Shown: positions 39,495 through 48,951 of the stretch, piece by piece
How positions within the stretch are numbered: position 1 is the first letter of the stretch
How the letters are laid out: each line of letters opens with the position of its first letter
Source: Desulfuromonadales bacterium
Lineage (GTDB): Bacteria; Desulfobacterota; Desulfuromonadia; Geobacterales; Pseudopelobacteraceae
DNA: 61,103 nt
Assembly (NCBI GenBank): GCA_013349325.1
Contig: DUZX01000021.1
Location: forward strand, 1 to 61,103
Direction: 5' to 3'
The notes under the pieces: model-generated
Database searches by the model: none
What the model was told of the DNA's origin: nothing
Seen by the model: the letters and a program-made list of their open reading frames with translations, nothing else
Program-made: the position numbers and the translations under genes

Positions 39495-39714
39495 CGTTTC
39501 TGCGAATCTCTTTTCCGGCGATAACGTAAATATTTTTAAAGCCGGCAGCGATACCAATCAGCAAAAAAATATAAAAGAACCACGGCTTGGTACCCAGCCA
39601 ACGATCAAGTGTCAATCCGAACCAGACTCCTATGGCTATAGCCAGAACAACGGAAATGCCCATACTGGAAACCATGGCCAGGTTCTGGAAAAGCTCACGT
39701 TTATCAGAACTCAT
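39478..39714 (-). CDS. atpZ: AtpZ/AtpI-family Fo accessory protein
   Basis: A 78-residue two-helix membrane protein: MVSSMGISVVLAIAIGVWFGLTLD-type first helix, then GTKPWFFYIFLLIGIAAGFKNIY. The GxxLDxxLGTxPW link matches the AtpZ family, which sits at the head of Fo operons and has been linked to Mg2+/Ca2+ or c-ring assembly. It is the first gene of this set, 85 nt after the hemL stop on the same strand. Confidence 0.85.
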   Translation of the reverse strand: MSSDKRELFQNLAMVSSMGISVVLAIAIGVWFGLTLDRWLGTKPWFFYIFLLIGIAAGFKNIYVIAGKEIRRNDDDNQ

Positions 39715-39799
39715 CAGTGCCAGCCAAAATATCAGGCCTAAAACCGGTACTGCTTACCATAGCCGGAATAGTTTTGTCAAACGGAAACAGCAGCATCAT

Positions 39800-41086
39800 C
39801 TAAACTAAACGTTTAAAGCATGTTGCGGCGGCAGCGATTGTCTTCTCAATATCGGCTTCCGAATGGGCTGCAGACACGAAAGCGGTCTCGAATTGAGATG
39901 GCGCCAGATAGATGCCCTCGTTCAGCATGGCCATAAAATAACGTGCAAAAGCTTTTGTATCGGATTGAGACGCTGTTGACCAATCGTAGACCGGACCTTT
40001 GGTGAAGAATGCACAGAACATGCTGCCGATACGGGTAGAATAGATAGGATATCCGGCATCTTTAGCGGCTTTGGCGATACCTTCAGCCACCATGCGCCCT
40101 TTTTCTTCGAGGCGTTCGTAGAAACCGGGCTGCTGTAGCAGGTTTAGAGTCGCGATACCGGCAGACATCGCCAGCGGGTTGCCGGAGAGCGTTCCAGCCT
40201 GGTAGACGCCGCCGGAGGGGGACAGCTTTTCCATAATCGCGCGTTTTCCGCCAAAGGCACCGACCGGTAAGCCGCCACCGATGATTTTCCCCAGCGTTGT
40301 CATGTCGGGGGTAACGCCGCACAGTTCCTGGACTCCACCGTAGGCAACACGAAAGCCAGACATGACTTCGTCAAAAATAAGTACGATGCCCTCGTTTGTA
40401 CAGATCTCACGCAATCCCTCAAGGAAACCCTCCTGTGCCGGAACGGTTCCCATATTCCCAGCCAGTGGTTCGACAATGATGCAGGCAACGGAATCCTTAT
40501 GAGCGGCCACCAGAGTACGAACCGAATCAAGTGAGTTGTATTCGGCTGTCAGGGTAAGGCGGGCAACTTCAGCCGGAACACCCGGAGAATCGGGTACTCC
40601 AAAGGTGGCGGCACCGGAACCGGCCTTGACGAGTAGAGAATCAGCGTGGCCGTGATAGCATCCGGAGAATTTCAGAATTTTATCGCGACCGGTATATCCA
40701 CGTGCCAAGCGGATGGCGCTCATGGTAGCTTCCGTACCGGAGCTGACCATACGGACCATTTCAATTGAAGGGACCGCTTCAATCACCATGTTGGCCAGAA
40801 TTGTTTCCCGTTCGGTAGGCGCGCCGAAACTGGCGCCGCTTTCCATCGTTCTTTGTACCGCTGCGATGATATCAGGGTGACAATGACCGACAATCATCGG
40901 ACCCCAGGAACCGACATAATCGACAAAATCATTTCCGTCTTCGTCATACAGGTGACTGCCGGAGGCGCGTTTAATGAAGAGTGGATCGGTACCAACAGAT
41001 TTAAATGCACGTACCGGGCTGTTGACGCCACCGGGAATGGCCTTTTGCGCCTGTTGAAACAGCAGACTGGAGCGGGAATGATTCAT
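39800..41086 (-). CDS. hemL: Glutamate-1-semialdehyde 2,1-aminomutase
   Basis: A 428-residue PLP enzyme that makes 5-aminolevulinate for heme. It has GGVNSPVRAFKSVG, SSGTEATMSAIRLARG, FSGCYHGHADSLLVKAGSG, LIFDEVMSGFR and the Schiff-base Lys267 in TLGKIIGGGLPVGAFGG. The ATG at 41084-41086 has AAAGGAG; the frame continues 49 codons further without family similarity. Heme supply suits a cytochrome-rich organism. It is divergent from nuoA. Confidence 0.97.
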   Translation of the reverse strand: MNHSRSSLLFQQAQKAIPGGVNSPVRAFKSVGTDPLFIKRASGSHLYDEDGNDFVDYVGSWGPMIVGHCHPDIIAAVQRTMESGASFGAPTERETILANMVIEAVPSIEMVRMVSSGTEATMSAIRLARGYTGRDKILKFSGCYHGHADSLLVKAGSGAATFGVPDSPGVPAEVARLTLTAEYNSLDSVRTLVAAHKDSVACIIVEPLAGNMGTVPAQEGFLEGLREICTNEGIVLIFDEVMSGFRVAYGGVQELCGVTPDMTTLGKIIGGGLPVGAFGGKRAIMEKLSPSGGVYQAGTLSGNPLAMSAGIATLNLLQQPGFYERLEEKGRMVAEGIAKAAKDAGYPIYSTRIGSMFCAFFTKGPVYDWSTASQSDTKAFARYFMAMLNEGIYLAPSQFETAFVSAAHSEADIEKTIAAAATCFKRLV

Positions 41087-41316
41087 GGGATACTCCTTTA
41101 ATAAGTAACTTTTGTAAGAGACAGTTCGTTTCGACTGGTAGTGGTTAGCATACCGTGGCGGATGTGTCAATCTTGGAGGAAAGATCTGATCCGCAATGCT
41201 GCTGCTCACGGTGCCAGGAGCTGTTTGTCTCATGAGGTGAAGCTATAAACAGCTAAAAATAAACGTTGTTTTATGTATAAGAAGAACAGGAAAAACGTGC
41301 AATCGGCAAAAATTAC

Positions 41317-41362
41317 TTGACAAAAAGATCTGTTTACAATAGAAACGCAACGTTTGTATGCT
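41317..41362 (+). promoter_or_regulatory. Probable promoter region of the nuo operon
   Basis: Two overlapping candidates. TTGACA (41317-41322) with TAGAAA 17 nt on (41340-41345); and TTTACA (41333-41338) with TATGCT 18 nt on (41357-41362), preceded by TG. The 307-nt gap between hemL and nuoA holds no gene; the rest is AT-rich and would include the hemL promoter on the other strand. Confidence 0.5.
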
Positions 41363-41393
41363 GTATACCGCACGCAGTAAGGAGGCTTAATCA

Positions 41394-41750
41394 ATGCTGG
41401 GAGCATATCTACCAATACTACTGCTGGTTATTGTCGCGATCGGGTTCGGACTCGTATCCCTTGTAATGTCGTCGTTGATTGGCCAGAAAAAACTTTCTAA
41501 ACTTAAGCTACAGCCGTATGAAAGTGGATGCGATCCGGTCGGTACTGCACGTGAACGTTATTCGATCAAGTTTTATCTGATTGCCGTTCTGTTCATACTG
41601 TTCGATATCGAAGCCGTGTTTCTGTATCCATGGGCAATCCTCTACAAAAAGCTGGGTTTCTTTGGCTTGGTAGAGATGGGCGTTTTTATCGTTATACTAT
41701 TTGTAGGTTATATCTATGTCTGGAAAAAAGGAGCGCTGGAATGGGAGTAG
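41394..41750 (+). CDS. nuoA: NADH-quinone oxidoreductase subunit A
   Basis: A 118-residue, three-helix subunit of complex I at the junction between peripheral and membrane arms. The conserved loop [25 protein letters not shown] is intact. GTAAGGAGG precedes the ATG. First gene of the nuoA-N operon; its last 10 nt overlap nuoB. Confidence 0.97.
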   Translation: MLGAYLPILLLVIVAIGFGLVSLVMSSLIGQKKLSKLKLQPYESGCDPVGTARERYSIKFYLIAVLFILFDIEAVFLYPWAILYKKLGFFGLVEMGVFIVILFVGYIYVWKKGALEWE

Positions 41751-42256
41751 ACAATCCGCTTGGCGATAATATTATCACCACGTCACTGGATCTTTTGGTC
41801 AACTGGTCCCGGAAGTCATCCATCTGGCCGATGACCTTTGGTTTGGCATGCTGCGCAATCGAGATGATGGCCACCGGTGCTTCCCATAATGACCTTGACC
41901 GATTCGGTATTATTTTCCGTGCATCACCCCGTCAGTCCGACTGCATCATAATTGCCGGGACGGTCACCAAAAAAATGTTGCCGGTAATCAAGACTGTTTA
42001 TGAACAGATGCCAGAGCCGAAATGGGTAATCGCGATGGGAGCATGCGCATGTTCCGGTGGTATATTCGATACCTACAGTGTCGTCCAGGGTATTGATGAG
42101 GCGTTGCCGGTTGATGTCTACATTCCCGGTTGCCCGCCACGCCCTGAAGCACTGCTGTTCGGTCTAATGAAGCTACAGGACAAAATCATGAAGGAACGTA
42201 ACTCGTTCGGCGCGGCTATCGGACTGGGTGAACGCTACATTCCCGAAGCAGCCTGA
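41741..42256 (+). CDS. nuoB: NADH-quinone oxidoreductase subunit B
   Basis: A 171-residue subunit carrying cluster N2, the last iron-sulfur cluster before quinone. Ligands are in [11 protein letters not shown] (adjacent Cys pair), [18 protein letters not shown] and [13 protein letters not shown]. The ATG at 41741 overlaps nuoA by ten bases (EWE-stop/MGVD). The open frame extends upstream inside nuoA but is not family-like. Confidence 0.97.
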   Translation: MGVDNPLGDNIITTSLDLLVNWSRKSSIWPMTFGLACCAIEMMATGASHNDLDRFGIIFRASPRQSDCIIIAGTVTKKMLPVIKTVYEQMPEPKWVIAMGACACSGGIFDTYSVVQGIDEALPVDVYIPGCPPRPEALLFGLMKLQDKIMKERNSFGAAIGLGERYIPEAA

Positions 42257-42310
42257 CCTTCTGTACTATCGATAAACGCACATACAAATCCCACTAAAGG
42301 GTTGGAAATC

Positions 42311-42799
42311 ATGGCAGAAAACAATCGTGCAGTACGTAAGCTAAAGGAAAAGTTTGCCGCGTCAATACTTGACGTGGCTGAGTTTAGAGGAGAGGTTACG
42401 GTAACGGTAGCCAAGGGTTCTATCTTAGAAATCCTTTCATTCCTCAAGCAGTCCCTGCAGTACAACCAGTTGACCGATCTGACCGCTGTCGATTATCTCG
42501 GCAAAAAAGCAGAACGTTTTATGGTGGTCTACCAACTGCTGTCTATCCCGAATAAAGACCGCTTGCGTATAAAAACGGCTGTAAGCGAGTCAGTCTGTTC
42601 TATTCCGACTGCCACCCAGGTATGGGCAACGGCCAACTGGCTGGAGCGAGAAGTATTCGACCTGTTTGGCATTACGTTTGACGGCCATCCTGACCTTCGC
42701 CGTATTCTCATGACTGATGACTGGGTGGGGCATCCGCTCCGCAAGGATTACCCGTTACAGGGACCTGATCGCGAACCGTATAAAGGGCGTTTGTCATAG
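42311..42799 (+). CDS. nuoC: NADH-quinone oxidoreductase subunit C
   Basis: A 162-residue peripheral subunit (30-kDa type). It has the late signature WLEREVFDLFGITFDGHPDLRRILM-type segment and ends HPLRKDYPLQGPDREPYKG. nuoC and nuoD are separate genes here, unlike the E. coli fusion. ATG at 42311 with AAAGGG upstream; a TTG three codons earlier is also in frame. Confidence 0.96.
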   Translation: MAENNRAVRKLKEKFAASILDVAEFRGEVTVTVAKGSILEILSFLKQSLQYNQLTDLTAVDYLGKKAERFMVVYQLLSIPNKDRLRIKTAVSESVCSIPTATQVWATANWLEREVFDLFGITFDGHPDLRRILMTDDWVGHPLRKDYPLQGPDREPYKGRLS

Positions 42800-42846
42800 T
42801 TTTACGTACATCGATTTTTGCAATTCGATCATAGAAGAGGCGATAC

Positions 42847-44019
42847 ATGGCTACTACTGAAACAATGACATTAAATATGGGTCCACAGCATCCCAGTACT
42901 CACGGGGTTCTGCGGCTTGTTCTCGAGCTTGACGGCGAAGTGATTGTCAAGGTCACCCCTCATATCGGCTTTCTGCATCGCGGTGTGGAAAAGCTGTCGG
43001 AACACCGCACTTACCACCAGATCCTGCCGCTAACTGATCGTCTCGATTATCTGGCGCCGATGAGCAACAATCTGGGATATATACTGGCCGTTGAAAAGCT
43101 GATGGCGGTCGAAGTGCCTGAACGCGCGGAGACAATCAGGATAATCATGGCAGAGTTGACCAGGCTTGAATCGCATCTGGTCTGGATTGCCTGTCACGCC
43201 CTCGATATCGGAGCTATGACCGTCTTTATCTATGCTTTCCGTGAACGTGAAACCGTTATGGAAATCTATGAACTGATCTCCGGTGCCCGCATGACGTCAA
43301 ACTTCTTCCGTGTTGGCGGTCTCTCGCAGGATGTGCCGGATGAGTTTGTTAAAAAGGTAAGTGACTTCATTGATGTAATGCCCGGATACCTTGATCAGTA
43401 TGAGGGGCTGCTGACTACGAATCCGATCTGGCTTAAACGTACCGTTGGTAATGGTGTTATCTCTGCAGAAGATGCAATAGATATAGGTCTGACAGGTCCA
43501 GCATTGCGTGGCTCCGGAGTTGATTGGGACCTGAGGCGTGACGTTACCTATGCAGGTTACGACAAGTATCAGTTCAAAGTTCCGGTAGGCGAAAAGTGCG
43601 ATACGTTTGATCGTTATAAAGTGCGACTAGTCGAGATGCGCGAAGCCTGCAAGATAGTCCGTCAGGGACTTGACCGACTTAAACCGGGCCCCGTTCTGGC
43701 TGACAGTCCTCAGGTTTGTTATCCACCTAAAGAGAGTGTTTACAACAGTATCGAAGGCTTGATACATCATTTCAAAATTGCATCCGAAGGTTTCCCGGCA
43801 CCGGAAGGTGAGGTATACCAGGGAATAGAAGCTCCCAAAGGTGAGCTCGGCTACTATATCGTCAGTGAAGGTGGCAACAAACCGGAACGACTGAGGATCA
43901 GGCCACCATCATTTGTGAACCTGCAAGCAATATCGCAGATGAGTGTCGGTTCAATGATCGCCGACCTGGTAGCTGTAATCGGTACTCTGGATATCGTACT
44001 TGGTGAAATTGACAGATAA
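42847..44019 (+). CDS. nuoD: NADH-quinone oxidoreductase subunit D
   Basis: A 390-residue 49-kDa-type subunit that forms the quinone pocket with NuoB. MNMGPQHPSTHGVLRLVLELDGE and GFLHRGVEKLSEHRTY are family hallmarks, and the protein ends VIGTLDIVLGEIDR. GAAGAGGCG precedes the ATG. Confidence 0.97.
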   Translation: MATTETMTLNMGPQHPSTHGVLRLVLELDGEVIVKVTPHIGFLHRGVEKLSEHRTYHQILPLTDRLDYLAPMSNNLGYILAVEKLMAVEVPERAETIRIIMAELTRLESHLVWIACHALDIGAMTVFIYAFRERETVMEIYELISGARMTSNFFRVGGLSQDVPDEFVKKVSDFIDVMPGYLDQYEGLLTTNPIWLKRTVGNGVISAEDAIDIGLTGPALRGSGVDWDLRRDVTYAGYDKYQFKVPVGEKCDTFDRYKVRLVEMREACKIVRQGLDRLKPGPVLADSPQVCYPPKESVYNSIEGLIHHFKIASEGFPAPEGEVYQGIEAPKGELGYYIVSEGGNKPERLRIRPPSFVNLQAISQMSVGSMIADLVAVIGTLDIVLGEIDR

Positions 44020-44048
44020 CTCCGCATGATTCAAAGGAGATGGGGCGC

Positions 44049-44561
44049 ATGAGTAACGTTGTAGCGCAGCAGACAGAAGAAGTAGAACCGGAAGTTGACC
44101 TTGCAAAGGCCAATCAGGTTATTGATAAATATATTGACTTACCAGGTAATCTTATGCCGGTACTGCAGGGTGTTCAGGATGCCTACGGGTATGTCCCGCG
44201 TAAGGTTGCTGACCACGTAGCAGAACGACTGAATGTGTATCCAAGCCAGATTTACGGCGTATTGACCTTTTATGCCCAGTTCCACCTCAAACCGCGTGGA
44301 CGCTTCATCATCCGCGTATGCGTTGGTACCGCCTGCCACGTTCAGGGGGCTCAGAGGATCAAGGAAACATTCTTTAACCTGCTGGGTATCGGACATACGG
44401 AAACAAGTGCCGACCTCCGCTTCACCTTTGAAGAAGTTGCGTGTCTGGGCGCCTGCGGTATGGCTCCACTGGCAATGGTCAACAATGATACGTATGGCAA
44501 AATGACCGTTCAGAAGGTTGACGAAATTGTTGCTAAATATTCAACAATCCCGCTTAATTAA
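44049..44561 (+). CDS. nuoE: NADH-quinone oxidoreductase subunit E
   Basis: A 170-residue thioredoxin-like [2Fe-2S] subunit (24-kDa type). Ligands are in RVCVGTACHVQGA and VACLGACGMAPLA. VYGVLTFYAQF-type IYGVLTFYAQFHLKPRG precedes them. I chose the second ATG (44049), 9 nt after AAAGGAG; the first at 44040 lies directly against that site. Confidence 0.96.
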   Translation: MSNVVAQQTEEVEPEVDLAKANQVIDKYIDLPGNLMPVLQGVQDAYGYVPRKVADHVAERLNVYPSQIYGVLTFYAQFHLKPRGRFIIRVCVGTACHVQGAQRIKETFFNLLGIGHTETSADLRFTFEEVACLGACGMAPLAMVNNDTYGKMTVQKVDEIVAKYSTIPLN

Positions 44562-44588
44562 GCGGACTCACGCTAGAGGACACAACGC

Positions 44589-46376
44589 ATGAGCGATAAT
44601 TCAGGTATTCAGATTCTTATCTGTCAGGGAACTGGTGGAATTTCAGCCGGAGCAAAAAACGTCGAACATGAGTTTATTCGAGTTATTGCCGAGCAGGGCT
44701 TGACCGCGACGATCGGTAAACGTTGCGACGTAATCAAGACCGGTTGTCGCGGGTTGTGCGCTAATGACGTTCTGGTGGACATTGTCACACCTGATCAAGG
44801 TCGAGTTACGTACGATTTTGTTCTCCCGGAAGAGGTTGAGAAAATTGTTAAAGAACATATTATGGTTGGCGCAGCGATTGAAAAAAGAAAGGCCAAGCCG
44901 TACTACAACACATTTCTTGAACGGCAGATGCGCGTTGTCATGGGGAACTGCGGCGAAATAGATCCTGATAGCCTTGACGCGTATCTGGGTAACTATTCCA
45001 AAGGCTTCCAAGCGATAGAAAAATGCGTTAAAAGTATGAAGCAGGAAGAAGTAATCGAAGAGGTCAAAAAATCCGGCCTTCGCGGTCGAGGAGGCGGTGG
45101 TTTTCCGACCGGTATGAAATGGTCATTCTGTAAAGCGTCGCCGGGCCATCACAAATATCTGATATGCAACGCCGATGAGGGTGACCCAGGTGCATTTATG
45201 GATAGGTCAATCCTCGAAGGTGACCCCTACTGTATCATTGAAGGCATGCAGATTGCCGGGTACGCAATCGGTGCTACCTATGGGTATGTCTACGTTCGAG
45301 CAGAATATCCTCTGGCTGTACAGCGTCTCCAGCATGCAATAGATGTCTGTTACGAGAAAGGTTATTTGGGCAAAAATATCCAGGGTTGGGGCCTTGACTT
45401 TGATATGCGTATCAAAATGGGCGCCGGCGCGTTCGTCTGCGGCGAAGAAACCGCACTAATGGCATCAATTGAGGGTGAACGCGGCATGAGTCGTCCACGT
45501 CCTCCATTTCCTGCGGTCAAAGGGTTATGGGGCCATCCAACCAACATCAACAACGTTGAGACTTTTGCCAACGTTCGCCATATAATCAACAACGGGGCTG
45601 ATTGGTACGCGTCACTCGGAACGGAAACCACCAAGGGCACCAAAATCTTCGCTGTTACCGGAAAAGTAAAACATACCGGTCTCGTTGAAGTCCCTGCTGG
45701 TATGAAAGTCCGCGAAGTTCTTTTTGACGTCTGCGGCGGTATCGTTAACAACCGGAAATTTAAAGCTGTACAGGCCGGTGGCCCCTCCGGTGGTTGCATA
45801 CCAGAAGCTGCTCTTGACACAATCGTCGATTATAATGCTCTGATTCAGGCCGGTGCCATGATGGGTTCCGGTGGCTTGGTTGTTATGGATGAAACCACCT
45901 GCATGGTTGATGTTGCCAAATTCTTCCTGACCTTTACTCGAACAGAATCGTGCGGAAAGTGTGTTCCCTGTCGTATCGGTCTCAAAGTCATGCTCGATAT
46001 TCTGACAAAGATTACCGAAGGTCGCGGCGAGCCTTCCGATATTGAAGCATTACTGGATCTCGGCTCATCAATCAAGAAAGCCTCACTGTGTGGTTTGGGT
46101 CAGACGGCACCGAACCCGGTTCTCTCAACCATCAATTACTTCCGTCATGAGTACGAAGCGCACATTAATGATAAGCGCTGCCCATCCAACTGCTGCAAGG
46201 ATCTGTTGCTCTGGGAAGTTTCACAGGAAAAATGCGTTAAATGCGGCGCTTGCAAAAAAGCCTGTCCGGTTGATGCCATCATCTGGGAAAAGGGACAGCT
46301 TGCAGCTCTTGACAAAGAAAAATGTACCAAGTGTAAATCCTGTTACGACGCTTGTCGCTTTATGGCCCTCGAATAA
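44589..46376 (+). CDS. nuoF: NADH-quinone oxidoreductase subunit F, extended form
   Basis: A 595-residue NADH/FMN subunit, longer than the E. coli type (about 445). Residues 1-90 are a thioredoxin-like [2Fe-2S]-type domain in which ICQGTGG has Gly17 where the second Cys is usual; Cys12, Cys53 and Cys57 remain. The core has GRGGGGFPTG (166-175) for FMN/NADH and ESCGKCVPCRIG plus a later Cys for the N3 cluster. The C-terminus adds a two-cluster ferredoxin domain (CVKCGACKKACP, CTKCKSCYDAC). This layout resembles HydB-type and HoxF-like flavoproteins as well as delta-proteobacterial NuoF. Confidence 0.95.
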   Translation: MSDNSGIQILICQGTGGISAGAKNVEHEFIRVIAEQGLTATIGKRCDVIKTGCRGLCANDVLVDIVTPDQGRVTYDFVLPEEVEKIVKEHIMVGAAIEKRKAKPYYNTFLERQMRVVMGNCGEIDPDSLDAYLGNYSKGFQAIEKCVKSMKQEEVIEEVKKSGLRGRGGGGFPTGMKWSFCKASPGHHKYLICNADEGDPGAFMDRSILEGDPYCIIEGMQIAGYAIGATYGYVYVRAEYPLAVQRLQHAIDVCYEKGYLGKNIQGWGLDFDMRIKMGAGAFVCGEETALMASIEGERGMSRPRPPFPAVKGLWGHPTNINNVETFANVRHIINNGADWYASLGTETTKGTKIFAVTGKVKHTGLVEVPAGMKVREVLFDVCGGIVNNRKFKAVQAGGPSGGCIPEAALDTIVDYNALIQAGAMMGSGGLVVMDETTCMVDVAKFFLTFTRTESCGKCVPCRIGLKVMLDILTKITEGRGEPSDIEALLDLGSSIKKASLCGLGQTAPNPVLSTINYFRHEYEAHINDKRCPSNCCKDLLLWEVSQEKCVKCGACKKACPVDAIIWEKGQLAALDKEKCTKCKSCYDACRFMALE

Positions 46377-46430
46377 TCCTGTTCCGATTCGTTGGACGGA
46401 ATGACTTAAACTTACAAACAGAGGTTTTAG

Positions 46431-48902
46431 ATGGTTAATCTTATAATAAACGACAAGCCGGTTACCGCACCCAAAGACTCTACCATTTATGATGCTGCCA
46501 AAATAAATGGCATCAAAATTCCGATATTGTGCCACGATAAAAAATTAAAACCGTTTGGTGCCTGCCGCATGTGTCTGGTTGAAGTTGAACAGATGAAAGG
46601 ACGCCAGATTCCGGCCTGTACGACCCCTATCACTGAAGGGATGATCATACAGACAGCTACGCCCGACATTATCAAAGCCCGTAAACTGGTACTTGAACTT
46701 TTGCTGCTCAACCACCCGCTCGACTGCCCGGTCTGTGACAAGGGTGGCGACTGTGACCTACAGAACCTGACCTACGAATACCAAGTCAACAGTAATCGTT
46801 TTGTTGACTCCAAATTCCAGCACAAGATTGATTATAACAACCCGCTCATAGAGCGTGACATGAACCGTTGCGTACTTTGTGGCAAATGTGTCCGCATCTG
46901 CGATCAGATTGTTGGATACGGTGCACTGACATTTATTGACCGCGGTATCGAAACCAAGATCGGCTGTGAATTTGAAGACGGACTAAACTGCGAATTCTGC
47001 GGTTCCTGCGTCTCTGTTTGCCCGGTTGGGTCGCTTCTGGCAAGACCATTTAAAAACAAAGCACGTTTTTGGGCTCTGACCAAGCACTCATCTGTTTGTG
47101 GTTACTGTGGTACCGGTTGTAATCTGACACTGGGAGTCAAAGACAATAAAGTATTAACAACTATCTATGATGAAAATCAGGGTTTCCATAAAGGCCAGTT
47201 ATGTGCACGTGGTCGTTTTGGGTATCAGTTTATTAATTCAGAAAAACGTCTGATGACACCGCTGGTTCGTAAGAATGGAAACCTGGTTGAAGCCACCTGG
47301 GAAGAAGCACTTGAAATCGTCACTGCCCGCCTCAGGGGTGGCACATCCGTCGCTGCGCTGGCTACCGCGCGCTTGACTAATGAAGAGCTTTCGCTCTTCA
47401 AAAAGCTGATGATTGAAAATGTTGGTTCAAAAAACATCGATCATTCAGGGGGTTACGCACACTCAGCCCTGACGGAAGGTTTTACACGCAGTTTCGGTAC
47501 CACTGCTGCTCCATCAACAATACTTGACATCCAGAAGAGTGATTACTTGCTCGTGGTTAAGACGGATGCCTATGAAACTCATCCGGTTATAGGTTTCGAG
47601 ATCAACCTGGCCGTTAAAAATAACGGTGTGAAACTCACGATTCTGTCCGATAAACGCGGGAAACTCTCTAAACTGCCCGATGCGCGCACAGCGGTACATG
47701 TTCCGGGTAGTGAAGTTGCCGTCCTGAATGCGATTTGCAAATCGATACTTGATCAGAAACTGATCAGTGCTACAGCCGCATCAATTCCCGGTTTTGCTCA
47801 GCTCGAGTCTGCATTAGCCGCGTATACTCCGGAAGCGGTTGCATCTCAATCGGGACTGACCGCTGCTGAAATTAACCAAATTGCGATAGATTACGCTTCT
47901 GCTGCTAAAGCGCTGATATTATTCCCGACAGGCCTGGCGTATGCCGGACATAATGCAGAACTGGCTTCTGCTGTCGCTAACCTCGCCCTGCTTACCGGAA
48001 AAGTCGGTTCGGAAGGGTGCGGCGTACTCTGCATGAATGAAAAGAATAACAGCCAGGGCGCTGTTGATATGGGCTTCTACGCTCAGGAAGACGGATTAAA
48101 CGCTCTCAAAATTCTGGATGCTTGCACTTCCGGAGCAGTAAAGACACTCTTTATTGCCGGCGAAAATCCCCTAGCATCCTATCCAAACAGCGCCAAAGTC
48201 AAATCTGCGCTGGATGCGGTAGAATGCCTGATCGTATCGGACCTCTTTCTGACCGAAACGGCGGCACGTGCTGATGTCGTTTTACCCGCCTGTTCGTATG
48301 CTGAAAAAGAAGGTACCTTTACCAGCACTGATCGCCGAGTTCAGTATATTAAGCCGGCCATTAAGAAAATCGGAAAATCACGTACTGACTTCGAAATATT
48401 CTCTTCATTGATAGTCGCTCTGGGTGGAGCTGCACCGGCTTCACCTGCTGCCGAATTTGCCGCAATTTCAGCAGTTACACCCGGCTATGCAGGTATGACG
48501 CATACGGGTCTTGGCGTTGAAGGGTGCTTTGCCCCTGTTGAAGTTAAGCCGGCTTTTGTTGTGCCTCAGTCGGCAGCTACTCCGGTGGAAGCCGGTAAAC
48601 TCGCACTTGTGACAGGTAGTGTTCTCTATCATAACGGGACTTTGTCACAACATGGCGAAGGACCGATGTTTGTCTGTCCGGATGCATATATTGAAATGTC
48701 ACGGGCAGATGCCCGCAACAAAACAATCATTGAAGATGATCTGGTTACCGTTTCTTCTCCGAGCGGGACGTTACAGCTGAAAGCAAAGATTACTCCGCGC
48801 ATGCCGGAAGGGGTGGTCTTCATTCCGTATCATTTCCCGGCAGCACCGGTAAATAAAGTCTGGAGCGGATCAGCAGTTACCATGGTTACAGTCGCCAAGT
48901 AA
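46431..48902 (+). CDS. nuoG: NADH-quinone oxidoreductase subunit G
   Basis: An 823-residue subunit. The N-terminal [2Fe-2S] domain has CRMCLVEVE, HPLDCPVCDKGGDCDLQ supplies His-Cys ligands, and two [4Fe-4S] clusters sit in CVLCGKCVRICDQ and CEFCGSCVSVCPVG. CGYCGTGCNLTLG then opens a molybdopterin-oxidoreductase-like domain with the N7-type site. The C-terminal part lacks obvious cofactor residues, as in other NuoG. It feeds electrons from NuoF to NuoI. Confidence 0.96.
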   Translation: MVNLIINDKPVTAPKDSTIYDAAKINGIKIPILCHDKKLKPFGACRMCLVEVEQMKGRQIPACTTPITEGMIIQTATPDIIKARKLVLELLLLNHPLDCPVCDKGGDCDLQNLTYEYQVNSNRFVDSKFQHKIDYNNPLIERDMNRCVLCGKCVRICDQIVGYGALTFIDRGIETKIGCEFEDGLNCEFCGSCVSVCPVGSLLARPFKNKARFWALTKHSSVCGYCGTGCNLTLGVKDNKVLTTIYDENQGFHKGQLCARGRFGYQFINSEKRLMTPLVRKNGNLVEATWEEALEIVTARLRGGTSVAALATARLTNEELSLFKKLMIENVGSKNIDHSGGYAHSALTEGFTRSFGTTAAPSTILDIQKSDYLLVVKTDAYETHPVIGFEINLAVKNNGVKLTILSDKRGKLSKLPDARTAVHVPGSEVAVLNAICKSILDQKLISATAASIPGFAQLESALAAYTPEAVASQSGLTAAEINQIAIDYASAAKALILFPTGLAYAGHNAELASAVANLALLTGKVGSEGCGVLCMNEKNNSQGAVDMGFYAQEDGLNALKILDACTSGAVKTLFIAGENPLASYPNSAKVKSALDAVECLIVSDLFLTETAARADVVLPACSYAEKEGTFTSTDRRVQYIKPAIKKIGKSRTDFEIFSSLIVALGGAAPASPAAEFAAISAVTPGYAGMTHTGLGVEGCFAPVEVKPAFVVPQSAATPVEAGKLALVTGSVLYHNGTLSQHGEGPMFVCPDAYIEMSRADARNKTIIEDDLVTVSSPSGTLQLKAKITPRMPEGVVFIPYHFPAAPVNKVWSGSAVTMVTVAK

Positions 48903-48951
48903 ATTATCTTTTGCAACCGCCGACATCATTCTTGCAAGAAAAGAGGGACAG

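Noticed and set aside
41335-41340. TACAAT as the -10 of TTGACA at 41317 before nuoA
   Set aside because: Spacing is only 12 nt, too short for a sigma70 promoter; alternatives with 17 and 18 nt spacing are listed instead.
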